From Neoceratodus forsteri (taxonomy: Eukaryota; Chordata; Ceratodontiformes; Ceratodontidae), in contig CM028132.1 of NCBI GenBank assembly GCA_016271365.2, positions 1,187,907,001 to 1,187,971,000 of the forward strand: DNA of 64,000 bases, in the 5' to 3' direction. Under the pieces are notes generated by a model. The model saw nothing but the letters and a program-made list of their open reading frames with translations. It was not told the DNA's origin and made no database searches. Position 1 is the stretch's first letter; every line of letters starts with the position of its first letter. Made by a program: the position numbers and the translations under genes. Shown here piece after piece: positions 11,190-22,831 of this stretch.

Positions 11190-11739
11190 CTAGCTTTTCT
11201 GAGAGAGCTCTGCTCTTTGCATGCTGCCCCTTCACTGGTAAAGCTGAAACTGAGTAACTGCTCTATCTGGAATGTTCATGTTCCCAGGGTTCTATGCTCA
11301 TCATTTTGGGCTATCATCACTATTCTAGTTGGGATCACATTACCAAGCTGTATAACTTCCCTGATGACAATATGCAGTGATACAGAGAAGTTCTTGTTGT
11401 TGTTGCTGCCACTGTTGTTTATTATTATTATTGAAAAACTGGATTTCCCAGTGCTGGTTTAGAAATGTCAAATTTCATATTTTCCAGTGTTTTCCATCAA
11501 AATTGGAAAATCATTGGCACGAGTCTCTCAACTCCTGTTCTATCATGCTGCGTTGCAGTGTGTGAAGTACATGCCTCACAAGCCTGCCACCTACTGCGTG
11601 AGTGACTACCATGGTGTGGATTGCAGCTCCCAGCAGCAGTGCTTGTAAAGCAGTGCGGCATCTCTGGGCTTGTGCTGCTTATGCATACTCTGTGCATACA
11701 GACGAGGCTGCATAAGTAGCACACATACTGTTGGGTCAC
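10641..11739. other. Unassigned sequence with simple repeats
   Basis: No coding signal is recognised. It contains an A run at about 10700-10719 and a (TA)n tract at about 11152-11179. It may include the 5' UTR of the preceding CR1 copy. The longest ORF (152 codons, 11004-11462 plus) runs through the TA tract and is not credible. Confidence 0.45.
11152..11179. repeat. (TA)n microsatellite
   Basis: An uninterrupted TA dinucleotide run of about 28 bases. Confidence 0.95.
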
Positions 11740-11915
11740 AGGGGCTACTGCCGGCAGCAGGGATGGGACAGGCTGGTGGGCTCAGTTAGAAGAACAGCGG
11801 ACAGTATGAAAAGGGATAATTGTCACAAGGGCAAGGAAGAGCAGTTAGGTACAGGGGGCAGATTGGATGAGCCAACAGCCTTTTCTTGCCATCAACTTTT
11901 ATGTCTCTATGTATC
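11740..11915 (+). mobile_element. CR1-type LINE 3' end (plus)
   Basis: The end of this block, gcagattggatgagccaaca, then ttatgtctctatgtatctgt, matches the CR1 3' UTR tail in forward orientation (compare the reversed tails at 7544 and 26278). Upstream it includes aaagggataattgtcacaag. It is the only CR1 tail here on the plus strand. The 5' edge is uncertain. Confidence 0.65.
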
Positions 11916-13160
11916 TGTATGGGAGACACTCATGCAATGGATACCAGGCTGGTGAGGCATGTATGTCACATGCTATGACTCAGCATGTGAGAGCGTGAGC
12001 TGGGAGATCTGAAAATGGCACGGCACAGCACAGTCAGAGGAGCGTGGTACATACTGTAAAACATTAAAATTCATAAGCCTGGCAAAAATCAGACAAATTC
12101 TGGGACTAGAACAGGAGTTAAATCGGGAAGGTAAGAATCATGTGTTTAAGGACAGACAGAAAAGGAAAGATTCCCTTTAAAAGGGGGGAGGGGGCACTTG
12201 TCTAAACTGCAGCTCAGTCATTGCTTTGCTGGCTGTGCCAGTCGGACAAGTGGACTGAACAAGACTGGCACTCAATGTGAGCCGCTCCAAGTGGAAAAGA
12301 TGGATTAGTCAGCCTCAAATATACCAAATGAAAGAGGCTGCCTTGCACAGGGTTTAGAAAAAGCTTTTGAAATCAATGCAAAAGGCAATGCTAACATTCC
12401 ACGGAGGTCTCTAAGTAAATCAATGAGAACGGAGTGGATTTTTAAGTGTTTGTAACAGGCTCCAGTCAAGCAACATTTCATCACCAATCCTTTTATGTCT
12501 GAATCACAAAGGCCTTGATCCCGAGCTCATGATGGCTTGAGGAAAGCATCGGAAATGTCCCGGAAAAATTTTCTTAAAAGCTCTGCAGATAAGGATGTCA
12601 TGAAAACTCTGCTAGGTATGACAAGCTCTCAGTGGGACCCCAAAACTCCTTTTCCGCATTTCTTAAAGATCTACACAAATACACACTCACATACATATTT
12701 TATACCGTGATGCACACTCTCCTATAGCTGGGTTAACATACTGTAAGCATTAATTTCAAAAATGTCCATCTTAAAGCAATAGAACAATGAAACAGTTTTT
12801 TTACTCTTCCACGTATAGTCAATAAAAATATCAGCATACCCGTTAAAGCTACTTTCCTTTTCCACACCTACAGTCAATTAAAAATATTAGCATACTTTAA
12901 CGTAAAGCTGCTTTTTTTTTTCTATTAGTGTGAAGTTGCTTTTGTAGGCGTCTTCTATGCTGCGCACTTTTTTTTTTCTCTCAAGTCTAACCATAAACCA
13001 GACCTTTGTAAGTTCCACGATGTAATACGTACTCCGAAGGAGGAGGCAATCTTTCTTGAATGAAAAAAAAAAAAAAAGCTGATTTAACAAAAATTATTGA
13101 ACTGTGGTAGAGCTGGTATAATTTGACAAGAAACTTAAAGTGGAAGATGGGAACATTTTA

Positions 13161-13194
<34 letters not shown>

Positions 13195-13475
13195 TCAGTT
13201 TAGATTTTTTGCCAGACTTCACTGTGCTTATGCTTAAAAACAATTCACGACACACAACTGTGTCAGTAAACCAGAATTCTCATCTATGAGGAGCGGTTTC
13301 CATGAGCAATACAATGATGAAATTCAGGATTCCATTGAGATAGTGTGAAACGTCTACATTCATGAGTAAAAGTTATGTGATGAACTTTAAAAGCCTGTGT
13401 CTCGGGGGGGGGGGGTAAAGTCTCATTGATGCCCTCAATTCAGTTTATATACTCTATAATCCATGTATTTCATAC
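11916..13475. other. Unassigned sequence with A/T homopolymers
   Basis: I see nothing coding. Homopolymers occur at about 13060-13076 (A) and 13167-13193 (27 A), and a G run at about 13405-13414. The long A runs could be poly(A) tails of old retrogenes, but no upstream retrogene was recognised. Confidence 0.45.
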
Positions 13476-14136
13476 CAACATACTAAAAAGCCAGCAGGAT
13501 AGGCCAAATGGTCTGTTTTGTCTGCTCGAAAGCCAGCAACCTAATGGCTGCCTGCCTCACCACCACCCCCAGTGTCTTCTCTAGATTCAGTTTTCCCTTG
13601 AAACTATCCCACCCTTTCTTGAAGCCCTCCACTGTGCCCTCCTCCACCAGCCTCCCAGGAAGTGAATTCCACGGCTCCACCATCCCCTCAGTGAAAAAAT
13701 GCCTCCTACCTTCCCCCTGTAATTTCCCCTCAACTTCCACCCATGGCCCCTGGTCACTCCCCTTCTTCAGCCTCAAAACAACTCCCTGACGCACCTCTAA
13801 TTATTCCCTTACATACTTGAAAACCCTATCATGTCTCCCCTATCCTCCTCTCCTCCAGTGAGTAAAGCCCAAGCTCTTCCAGTCTCTCCTCATAAGGCCT
13901 CCCCTCCATGCCCAGAATCATCCTGGTCGCCCTCCTCTGGACCCTCTCCAGCAGCGCTATGTCCTTCTTCAGATGGGGTCTCCAGAACTGTACACAATAC
14001 TCAAGCTGCGGCCTGACCAACGCATTATATAGAGGGAGGATCACTTCCCTGCTTCTGGATGTAATTCCCCTGGCTATGCAACCCAATATCCTGTTTGCCT
14101 TGGCTGAAATTTTTCTACAATTTTCAGAATTATTCT
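13476..14136 (-). mobile_element. CR1-type LINE, 5'-truncated copy (minus)
   Basis: The tail begins at about 13476 (ctaaaaagccagcaggatag). The coding part holds HFFTEGMVEPWNSLPGRLVE (13483-13794) and [20 protein letters not shown] with [12 protein letters not shown] (13829-14170). These are the CR1 ORF2 C-terminal signatures after the RT palm. Only the last roughly 660 bp are present, a typical 5' truncation. Its truncated end abuts another copy of the same tail. Confidence 0.85.
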
Positions 14137-15375
14137 TTAACATACTAAAAAGCCAGCAGATTAGGCCCAATGGTCTAGCGAGTCTGCCCGGGGATCAGTG
14201 CCTGCCCAGGGCACAGTCATAGCCCTTCCCCTCCCCACAAGGTCCCCCCACCCGCCAGTGAGGCTCTGGGATGCACCTTCCCCCTATACCTATCCAAGCC
14301 TCTCTTGAATCCCTCCACAGTTGTAACAGCCACCAGCTCCACAGGCAGTGCAATCCAGGGTTCAACCACCCTCTCAGTGAAGTAACGCCTCCTTGTTTCC
14401 CCTCTTAGTCTACCACCGTTCAGCCTCATTGAGTGCCTCCTGGTGGCCTCTACCTCCTTTAGCTGTAGCTCCCCATCAAGGTTGACCCTGTTTACTCCCC
14501 TGAGATATCTGAAGACCTCGATCATACCCCTTCTGTCCCTCATCTCCTCCAGTGAATACAGGTTGAGCTCTTCTAGTCTCTCCCCATAGGGCTTTTCCCC
14601 TAGACCCTGAATCATCCTGGTCGCCCACCTCTGAACCCTCTTCAGAGGAGAGCAATATCCCTTTTCAAGTAAGGACGCCAAAACTGCACACAGTACTCAA
14701 GGTGCGGCCTAACCAGACAATTATACAGCGGCAGGAGTGCCTCTCTGCTCCTGGAGATCATCCCGTGGCTATGCACCCCAGCATTTTATTCGCTTGGGCC
14801 ATAGCCCTTCTACTCTGCTCCAAGTTATTCATTTTGGCATCCACTACCACCTCGAGGTCCTTCTCCTCCACAGAAACTTCCAGTGTCACCCCTCCCAGGG
14901 TGTACTCATGAGCTGGGTTTTTGGCCCCAGGTGAAGAACCCTGCATTTCCCAGTGTTAAACTTTACTTTCCAGGCGCGTGACCACCTACCCAGGGTCTCA
15001 AGGTCCTCCTGGAGAGCTTGCTTCCCCTTCTCCCCATCTACTACTGCCCACAGCTTCGTGTCATCGGCAAAGAGGCTCATCCTGCTCCTGATACCACCTC
15101 TGATGTCCGCGATATAGGCATTAAACAGGAGTGGGCCCAGCACCGAACCCTGTGGGACCCCGCTAATGTCTCTCCTGGGAGATGACACCTCCTCCCCTAC
15201 CATCACGTTCTGTACACGCCCTGCTAGCCAATTTCCTATTCACCTGACCATCTGCCCCCCTCCACTTCCATATCCCCCAGCTTCCCCAACAACCTGGGAT
15301 GTGGTACCGAGTCAAAGCACTGCTGAAATCTAGAAAGAGGACATCCACTGGCCTACCCTGGTCCAGCACTCGTCA
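14137..15375 (-). mobile_element. CR1-type LINE, second tandem copy (minus)
   Basis: It starts with the same 20-base tail (acatactaaaaagccagcag) as the copy at 13476. The coding remnants read [16 protein letters not shown], FTERVVEPWIALP (14217-14681), SGVPQGSVLGPLLFNAYI and LFADDTKLW (14886-15206; FADD is the catalytic box), then DVLFLDFSSA (15163-15369) where the copy is truncated. Catalytic motif A is partly degraded. About 1.24 kb remain. Confidence 0.85.
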
Positions 15376-16170
15376 CCCCTTTGTCTCCTCTCATTCATTA
15401 CACTCCTGCATGCAAACATTAAAATAGCATCACTGCCTAGCAGACAGCATCCGCTATGGTTGCTGGTCAGCTGACATCACAATGCTCTGCTTGTGACATC
15501 ATAGTCTGTTGCTGTGATAATCCACTGCTTGTGACATGATGTCAGATGTGAACAAATAGCTGGAACAGATTTAAGTCTAATGGACAATGATCTTATTTTC
15601 CTGTTTATGTCCACAGTTAAAGAAAAAGGAAATAAATTACATTTCTTCACAGTGTCCCCCAAGGCATCCAATTTGTTACATAAATGTGCTTTCTGGCACA
15701 GAACTGCATCTTCTATGACTCATGGTGAGACACAGGCGCTAAGTGTCTTGATCTGCCATGTATCAGCAGATCCAGTTTTGTGGCTCAGCGTACAGATAAT
15801 GGAATCTCTTACTCATTTTTATTCATCATAAGCCTGTTTGCAACTTGCAATAAGAGGCAGACAATCAAGGTTCTGCAACAGTTGCTGCGGCTGGAATCTG
15901 CCTTTGGTAACTACCGCTGTACCTGTGTTGAACTTGGGACGGGGTGGGGGAATAAAATAAGAATGTTGCCTGGGATGCTGTGTCCATGTTACAGTATGTA
16001 AGATCTCTCTCTCTCCTCCACTTCCTTCTTCTCTCCCCGCCCTCTCTCTCCCCTCTCCTCTGCCCTCTCTCTCTCTGCCCTCTCACATTAGTCATATGGG
16101 GGATTACCAGAAGGCCATCCTTAGTGAGGTGGAAGTTAAATTGACTCCCTTCCTGAGTCTCAGGCGAAGC
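15376..16170. other. Unassigned, with CT-rich tract
   Basis: No coding or transposon signal is recognised. Two near-identical segments (ctgcttgtgacat) occur near 15487 and 15526. A (CT)-rich low-complexity tract runs from about 16002 to 16085. Confidence 0.45.
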
Positions 16171-16179
16171 TGGAAGTGG

Positions 16180-16608
16180 CAGATCTAGTCTGGTCTCGTG
16201 TTCGGCCAGTCGGCACATGCCCGTGCCGTATGCGATGCAGTGGACACTGCTGGTCGGGAGCTCAGCTTTCGCTGTGGGTTTGCGGTGTCATGCCTGGCTC
16301 GGGTGTCGGGTTTGGTCCCGGAGGTGCAGTCTGCTATCCAGGGCGCGCCCTTCAGGGGTTCAGTGCTGTTGGGAGGAGATATCAGGATATCATCACCGAT
16401 CTGCAGGAGAAGGGTACAGCACTTCAGTCAGTTGACTCCATGTACAGGCCCCCTCAGGCTCAGCGTCGTCCCTTTCGCAGATGTTTTCGGCAAAAGGCGA
16501 AACCTCAGGGAAAGTGGGCCAACAAATGTCGGGCCCCTCCTGCTGCCAAGTCTCCCCACCCAAAAAAGCAGTGGGGGCTTCAGCTGTGATGCTGCCTCTC
16601 ACTTTTGA
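16180..16608 (+). pseudogene. DIRS gag C-terminal fragment (element A)
   Basis: Two overlapping frames carry the remains: VPEVQSAIQGAPFRGSVLLG in one, then SMYRPPQAQRRPFRRCFRQK, KAKPQGKWANK in another. The latter is a basic Arg/Lys/Gln-rich tail as in gag of element 1. The frame change is near 16390-16430. It precedes RT, as expected. Confidence 0.6.
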
Positions 16609-16859
16609 CTCCTTTCATCTCCCACATCCTCTGGATCTTCCAGAGGAACTGGTAGAGGAGATTCTCTCCACCTACCGGTTGGAGAGGATCACTTTGAGGC
16701 TTGGTGCTCCAGCTGATCGCAGAAGGACACTCAATAGAGTTTCTTGAAACCTCTTTGAAAACCTCCCGGTCATCCTACTCCCTCAGAACATCATCATCTG
16801 GTTCAGGAAGAATTATCCTCTCTTCTTGGAAGGAGTATAGGACCATTCCTCCCCATCTT

Positions 16860-17600
16860 AGGGGATGGGCTCACTACTCTATTCTTCCTGTCCCAAAGAA
16901 GTCAGGAGATGTGAGACCGATTCTCAACCTCAGCTCCTGAACTTGTTTGTGGAGTACAAAAGGTTCAGGATGCTCTCTGTACAGAGTCTTCTGCACCTTC
17001 TTCGGCCGGGACAGTGGCTGTGCACTCTGGACATGCAGGATGCTTACCTGCATATCCCTGTTCACCCTTCCCACCGCAAGTACCTGCGTTTTGCATTCCA
17101 GGGGGTCCATTACCAGTTCAAGGCCCTCCCATCTGGTCTTTTCTCGGCGCCCCGAGTATTTGCCAAATGCCTTTCGGTGGTAGTGGCCTACCTATGTACC
17201 AAGGGGTGCAGGTTTTCCCATACCTGGATGACTGGCTCCTGGTGGCCCCATCCAGGGAGGAACTCCTGCGCTCCCTTTCCCTTACCCTGCAGGTTTTCGC
17301 CTGCCTGGGTGTCACTGTCAACCAGGCCAAGTCCCACCTGATCCCGTCCCAGAGGCTCCAGTTTATTGGGGCGATCCTGGACACGACCTCTGGCATGGCA
17401 TTCCTGCCACTGGACAGGGCGGCCTCACTCCAGGCTCAGGTCAGCCTGTTGTCCAGCCGCAGGCGGGTCAGCACCAGGTCGGTCCTTCACCTCCTCGGGC
17501 TCATGGGCGGCTGCTGTTCTGACAGTCCCTCGTGCTCGGCTCCACATGAGAATTTTCTCAGTGACGCCGCTCTCAATGGGATCAGCTGGTGGACGACCTA
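16860..17600 (+). pseudogene. DIRS reverse transcriptase (element A)
   Basis: Motifs lie in several frames: RPILNLSS (about 16915), LLHLLRPGQWLCTLDMQDAY, LHIPVHPSHRKYLRFAF (16980-17100), then FPYLDDWLLVAPS (YLDD at 17221-17232) and VNQAKSHLIPSQRLQFIGAI (17320-17375). The catalytic Asp residues of motif A and of YLDD are preserved. At least two frameshifts break the enzyme, one near 17005 and one near 17130-17200. The family role is cDNA synthesis. Confidence 0.8.
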
Positions 17601-17699
17601 GATCAACTAGTTCTTGTCTTCAACCCTATGGCTCGGGACTTGCAGTGGTGGGCGGTTCAGGAGAACCTTTGCCGGGGAGTTCCCGTCTGCCTTTCTCCT

Positions 17700-18127
17700 C
17701 CTCCTAGACGTTGACTACAGACACTTCGGGCGAGGATTGGGGAGCCCATCTCGGGCCTCCTAGGGCTCCTGATCCCAGCTCGAAAAATCTCTTTGCATCA
17801 ATGTGCTCGAGCTTCGGGCCGTGCTCTATGCTCTTCAAGCATCTTTGTCTCCTTCCCGGACATCTGGCAGTCCAGGCGGACAACATGTGTGTAGTCTGGT
17901 ACATCAACAAATGGGGAGGAACTTGTTCCTACCCTCTCTGCAGGGAGACGATGCAGGTTTGGGATTGGGCAGTGCAGCACAACCTTCACCTCACGACCAT
18001 TCACGTCCCGGGGGTTGAGAACACGTTGGCAGACCACCTCAGTCAGTCGTCTGCTCATGCCCACGAGTGGGAACTAGATCAGAGGGTGGCGGACGACATC
18101 TTTCTATGCTGGGGAACCCACTGGTAG
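17700..18127 (+). pseudogene. DIRS RNase H (element A)
   Basis: The plus frame 17711-18127 reads TTDTSGEDWGAHLG, then VQADNMCVVWYINKWGG and IHVPGVENTLADHLSQ. This is the beta-sheet Asp, the second catalytic block (ADN) and the C-terminal His/Asp block of RNase H. The LELRAVLYALQASL helix lies in another frame at 17803, so one or two indels occur inside the domain. It follows the RT with a short gap, as in elements 1 and D. Confidence 0.8.
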
Positions 18128-18490
18128 ACCTGTTTGCATCTCCTCTCAATGCAAAACTTCCTGCCTTCTGCTCACTCACTCCAGGGTGCAGCATTTTTTG
18201 GAGAGACGCTCTGTCTCTAGACTGGAAGGGAAGATTCATCTATGCCTTCCTCGATCCCCTTTGATTCTGAGGGTCTCAGAAACTCAACTCGAAGGAGCCT
18301 GCATGATACTCATATCGCTCCTTTCTGGCCCAAGCAAGTTTGGTTCTCTCTTCTGCAACAGTATTCAGAGGAACCTCCTCTTCCTCTATCTCATCGCGTT
18401 TGCAGACCCAGATCCAGGGACCCTGATCCATCCAGACCTCAAGTCCCTTCAGCCTGCACGCTGTGGCTCCTGCAGATGTAGCTCAAGCCC
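18120..18490 (+). pseudogene. DIRS conserved linker between RNase H and recombinase (element A)
   Basis: The segment reads NPLVDLFASPLNAKLPAFCS, then LDWKGRFIYAFLDPL, and in another frame APFWPKQVWFSLLQQYSEEP. The DLFA-x-x-N, W...YAF and ILI.PFWP.Q.W blocks recur after RNase H in the other DIRS copies here. Some vertebrate DIRS elements carry a Dam-like methyltransferase domain in this interval. I cannot tell whether these blocks are part of it. Confidence 0.5.
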
Positions 18491-19540
18491 AATCCGGGCT
18501 TTCCGCACTGGTGGCGAGATTTTGGTGGAGGCCAGAAAGCCCTCCACTAGATCTGCCTATGCCATGAAGTGGAAACGTTCTCTATTTGGAGTCGGTTCCA
18601 AGATTTTGGCCATTCTCCTGCTCTGTTGGGCAGCTATTGGATTACTTGCGCCATCTCTTTGATCTGGGTCTCAGTCATCCCTCTGTGAAGGTTCATATGG
18701 CGGCCATCTCAGCTTACCATATTCCTTTTGGGGACAGGACTTTTGTGCAGTTGGAAGTCTCCAAGACTTTCCTTAGAGGGGTCCTCCACTTGAGACCCCC
18801 TATTCAGGTTCCTGCCCCTCCTTGGGATTTGAATTTTATTCTTGAGAAGCTTACTCTGCCTCCTTTTGAGCCGGCAGCCTCAGCAGACCTAAAGTTCCTT
18901 TCATGGAAGACTCTCTTCCTTGTGGCCATCACTTCTGCTTGAAGGATTTCCGAGCATCAATCTATTGTGCAGAATCCCATGTCTGATTTTCCACAAGGAA
19001 CGTGTGGCTCTGCGTACCAACCCTAGGTTTCTCCCCAAGGTGGTAGCGGAATCTACGCTGAATCAATCCATAAAGTTGTCTGCTTTCTTTACATAGCACT
19101 CCAATCAAGGGGAGTACCTCTTGCATACTTTGGATGTTCACCGAATCCTGAGATACTACACCACAAGGATGAAGGATCTCAGAAACACTGATCAACTGTT
19201 TGTCTCTTTTGCTCTTAAAAGAGAAGGCAATGCTGTTTCTAAGCAATGTCTATCTAAATGGTTGGCTCATTGTATCACTTTCTGTTACGACAAGTACAAC
19301 AAGACCCAGCTGGGTCAGGTCAGAGGGCACTCCACCAGAGGGGTCGCTACCTCCGTTGCTTGTTTCAAGAATGTGTCAATGGCAGAAAACTGTGCTGCCA
19401 CTTCTTGGGCTTCTGTCCATACCTTTACTGAAATACTACAGTTTGGACATTGCCTCTGCCGTGGGGCAGCCGGGTTGGCTTCTGTTCTGGGGTCTTATTT
19501 CCTAAGACCTCAGCAGCCAGAGGATCTACTTTGGTAGTTT
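18490..19540 (+). pseudogene. DIRS tyrosine recombinase (element A), frameshifted before the catalytic Tyr
   Basis: Recombinase pieces: ARKPSTRSAYAMKWKRSLFG (N-terminal core-binding region, about 18530), LKFLSWKTLFLVAITSA (18890-18938), LHTLDVHRILRYYTTR (19120) and RGHSTRGVATSVA (H-x-x-R, codons at 19328-19339). The expected Tyr follows as KYYSLD at about 19431-19445, but in a different frame from HSTR. A frameshift therefore separates the catalytic Arg/His from the nucleophile. The enzyme would integrate the circular DNA intermediate without target duplication. This copy cannot encode it. Confidence 0.8.
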
Positions 19541-19569
19541 TCTCCTCCCGTTTGCTTCTGGTTGTTCCA

Positions 19570-19994
19570 GACTGCTTGGGACTCAGTCCTATTTCTACTG
19601 TACCTGCTGCAAGAGCCCTCTCGAAGTAAGATAGTACAGTTACATAAGAACTTACCTTAACAGTAGATCTTCAAGAGAGGCTCTTCACACTGGTCATCCT
19701 TCCTGCCCTCCGTCCCTAAGCTTTTCCAGCTCCTTTTACAGTGAGGAATCATCCGCTTCTCTCTCCTCGCCATTTTTGGCCTTTGGGGGAAAGAACTGGA
19801 AGGTGGAGTAAGACCGCCCCTTTATACTGACATCGGTCACCTGATGTGGGCGGTCCCCACCAGAGACTGCTAGCTAGAAATTTTCCATGGGGTCCTGATG
19901 CCTGCTGGCTTCAGTCCTATTTGTAATTACCTGCTGCAAGAGCCTCTCTTGAAGATCTACTGTTACGGTAAGTTCTTACGTAACTGTACTTTCT
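19570..19994 (+). repeat. Element A internal complementary region and right terminal repeat
   Basis: 19635-19690 (cagttacataagaacttacc, then cagtagatcttcaagagagg) is the reverse complement of the element's outer right end at 19938-19990. 19570-19632 is complementary to a left end like that of element G (45841-45905). The right repeat, 19790-19994, is the reverse complement of G's left repeat and carries a reversed TATA-like box (cctttatac, 19819-19827). This layout is diagnostic of DIRS elements. Confidence 0.75.
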
Positions 19995-20130
19995 CCAGTT
20001 CCTCTTCCCTAAGTAGGGGGTGTGCATCTTGCCTCCCTCCTCCCTGAGAACTGCTAGGAGTTTGCCAACAGTGTGGATAAAACAACGTATCCATGATCCT
20101 GAAAAACAGGTTACTCACCTGTAACAGTAG
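19995..20130 (+). mobile_element. DIRS remnant H, left piece (recombinase tail and half of internal complementary region)
   Basis: This matches element D at 32800-32921: ccctaagtagggggtgtgca / cccaagtagggtgtgtg, then gagaactgctaggag, then aaaaacaggttactcaccug-type sequence ending gtaacagtag. It is interrupted at 20121-20130 by element B and resumes at about 23952. The rest of H to the left is absent, apparently lost or replaced by element A. Confidence 0.75.
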
Positions 20131-20251
20131 ATATTCCACAGAATGGTCTCTTGCAGTAAGTCATTACTCATGGGAGTTCCGATAGGTGGCTCCAGCACGG
20201 AAGTCTCTTCCAGCTGTCTCTGACACAGGACCACCCACCTACTTCACTTCC

Positions 20252-20259
20252 TATAAAAG
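20252..20259 (+). promoter_or_regulatory. TATA-like box in left repeat of element B
   Basis: TATAAAAG sits in the left terminal repeat about 140 bases before the gag region. The inverted copy is at 23785-23792 in the right repeat and faces inward on the minus strand. A similar box is in the left repeat of element G. Confidence 0.5.
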
Positions 20260-20389
20260 AGGGAGGTCCCTGGTAATCTCTGTTCATTTTCCTGCGGCTT
20301 CAGCCCTGGCAGCATCTCTCCTAGTAGCAGTCTCTCGTGGATTGAACCCATAGCCTAGGTGCCTGGGCTTCATACAGACACACATACCT

Positions 20390-22831
20390 ACAATGGATGA
20401 GTCCCGTCTGACGACACAGGTGCTCAAACCAAAGGGCTCAAAAACTTAGAGTCCTCTTCAAGAGATACTGGGAAGGAAACCCCTTCACCTAAAGTCCTGC
20501 CTGACCGCCTTTCAGCGATCGTGCATCCAAAACATGGATCATCAAGAAGATATTCATCGTTGATGGGCAGTTCACCCCCGTCAATGGCAAGCTCTACTCC
20601 ATCAAAGAAAGAATGTTCTTCATCGACAGGGTGTCATTCCTCAACTCCCCCATTGACCAGGACCCCTACACCATGAACAACAGAAGTCTTACTACCTTCC
20701 CTGTCGACGGGGCATAAGCCCCCATCGATGGAAGGGCTTTACAAAACAGCATCGTCGATGAGAATGCTTTCTCCGTCGATGGAGCACATGCTATATGCTT
20801 CCTCGTCGATGGGACATGCTCCCTATGCTCCACTGTCGACGAGAGGCTTGCCACCGTTGACGGGCCATGCATCCACTCTCCCATCGTCGACGACAGCATT
20901 TCCATCATCGACGGAGCATGTCTTCACTCCCCCATCGTCGACAATGGCACCCCCATCATCGACTGTGCATGTATTCGCTATCCCATCATCAATGGAGCAT
21001 ATCCCACCATCAACCACACATGCCCTGCCTTCATCATCATCATCAATGGAGTATATTTCTCTGTCGACAGAGCATGCTGTTACTGATCCTTCACCTGTAA
21101 GACACAGTACATCTTCGACGAGGCATGCTTCCCTGCCTCTCCCATCGATGGGACTGATGCCTCCCTCATCAAGACAACCAATGCTGCATAGAACAGCACC
21201 TTTGCAGGCATATAGCACTGATATAGATGATCCTTATGCAAGGTCGATCATGAAAAGCCAAGAATATTCTCAAAAATATGTATAGAAAGATGCACATGGA
21301 GCTACATTTCTACAAAATAAAGAACTATATGCTTCAGAACGCAGAGGCCCCCCAGCCTTGTTGTCATTCCCATGTGGGGCTCTCAACCCTGTTTGAAATG
21401 AGCAAAGATGCCAAAGAAACACCGGATCACTCTACCGAGAGGCGCAAATTGATCCTCCGTCCCCGTGTACGCTGGATTCAGAACCTGCTTACATGACAAT
21501 TCCATCGTCGCAAGTTCCAGATATTCAAGAAATAATAAATAGGGTACTGGATTCTATGGGTTTTGACCATAGCCTCACTCCGGGGCATAACCCTCAAACA
21601 CTAAGGATATCGCCACCTCCATCAAAACAGGCACGCATGGCGCTTGAATGGTCCCTGGTCCTGCCTCCTCTCGAATATTCAGATGAATATTATTCAGATT
21701 ATCATGCGAATCCGAACCTTCATAGGACCTATGATGGTTCCCCTGACACAAGAGGATATGAATCCCCTTTGGAGGTGCCCTCTTACTGGGACGAAGGGCT
21801 GTTGCAGCCCTGAAATGTCATTTCTCCACCAGATGACCCCTCATTCCCCAAAATGGTGCTACAAATACAAAAAACAATGGAGTTTACCATAACAGAACAG
21901 GATAGATTAAGTAAAGATATGGCTGAATATCCGCCTACCGGAAGACCCTGTTTGGGCTATCCCTCCTTTTATACCTACATTCAGAAATGCTATTACTGAA
22001 GCTTGGAGTCAACCTATAGCAGCGCAGGAGTTGCCTAGAAAGACCCACGAGATGTATCGGGCTCCCCTTGATTATCAGTATTTAATGAATATGCCAAAGG
22101 TGGATTCTGTGGTTACTGCGGCTGCCCACAACCACACCGGCAAGCTTAATCATACAAGTACAATACCTCCAGAGAAAGATTCTAAATGTTTTGACCATAT
22201 GGGGAAGAGAGTGTTTGCTCTAAACACACTAAATATCAGAATACTTAACTACATGGGGCACATGCTGCAATACCTGCTCGCAGTGAACACTTCTGCTGAA
22301 GAAGTTGTAAACAAGCTACCTGCATCTCCTGAAAGTGAGCAGCTTACATCTATAAATAATACTATTACTTCACTGTCTCGACATCTCTTAAGATCAGGAT
22401 ATAATCTTGCAGATGCTTGACTCGGCCTCTGCGGTTGGTATTCTGATATGCCGCCAGGCATGGCTCCGACTTTCAGGCTAGCACCTGATATTCAACACAA
22501 AGTGGCTAATGCCCCTTTTCAGGAGACCATCTTTTGGACCAGGGCTCAAACGATACTGGAGAACCTACAAGCCTCAGACTGGCTACTGAAAACAGTACAA
22601 TACATGTACCAAAAACCATGCCCTCAGTATAATTATTCATACAAAACTGGAACCAGTTATACTCCACGTGACACCTTTAAGGGCAGAGAACAAGTAACAA
22701 GGATCCCAGCAAAACCGACCCGTGGCTGCTCCTCTGGCTGCCCAGGGCTTCTGCCCTCATTAAAGACTCCAGACTCCGCCCGGTCCCTTCTTCTTGGCCT
22801 CTGGGACCTTTTGGGCCACAAACAAGACTGA
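20390..22831 (+). pseudogene. DIRS gag-like region of element B with Ser/Thr/His-rich repeats
   Basis: A run of frames: an N-terminal part from about 20394, then ORF 20728-21285 (185 codons) made of degenerate repeats such as PSSTEHVFTPPSSTMAPPSS, encoded by DNA rich in GTCGAC and ATCGAT. Then come 21493-21813 and 22031-22420 (LRSGYNLADA), and 22448-22831 with MAPTFRLAPDIQHKVANAPF. The latter resembles ADIQHKLADVPFLR in element D (29620-29665), supporting a gag identity. Stops separate the parts. The repeat region is probably a disordered linker. Confidence 0.6.

Larger units (their letters stand above)
16171..19994 (+). mobile_element. DIRS-type element A (5'-truncated)
   Basis: Plus-strand order: gag C-terminus (to 16590), RT (16860-17600), RNase H (17700-18127), linker, tyrosine recombinase (18490-19540), internal complementary region (19570-19690) and right terminal repeat (about 19790-19994). 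The left repeat and most of gag are missing. Element G at 45841 carries the matching left repeat of the same family. Its right end (gtaactgtactttct) is followed directly by sequence matching the recombinase tail of element D, so A probably sits inside remnant H. Confidence 0.8.

Noticed and set aside
11004..11462. 152-codon plus ORF
   Set aside because: It runs through a (TA)n tract giving YIYIYI and has no other support.
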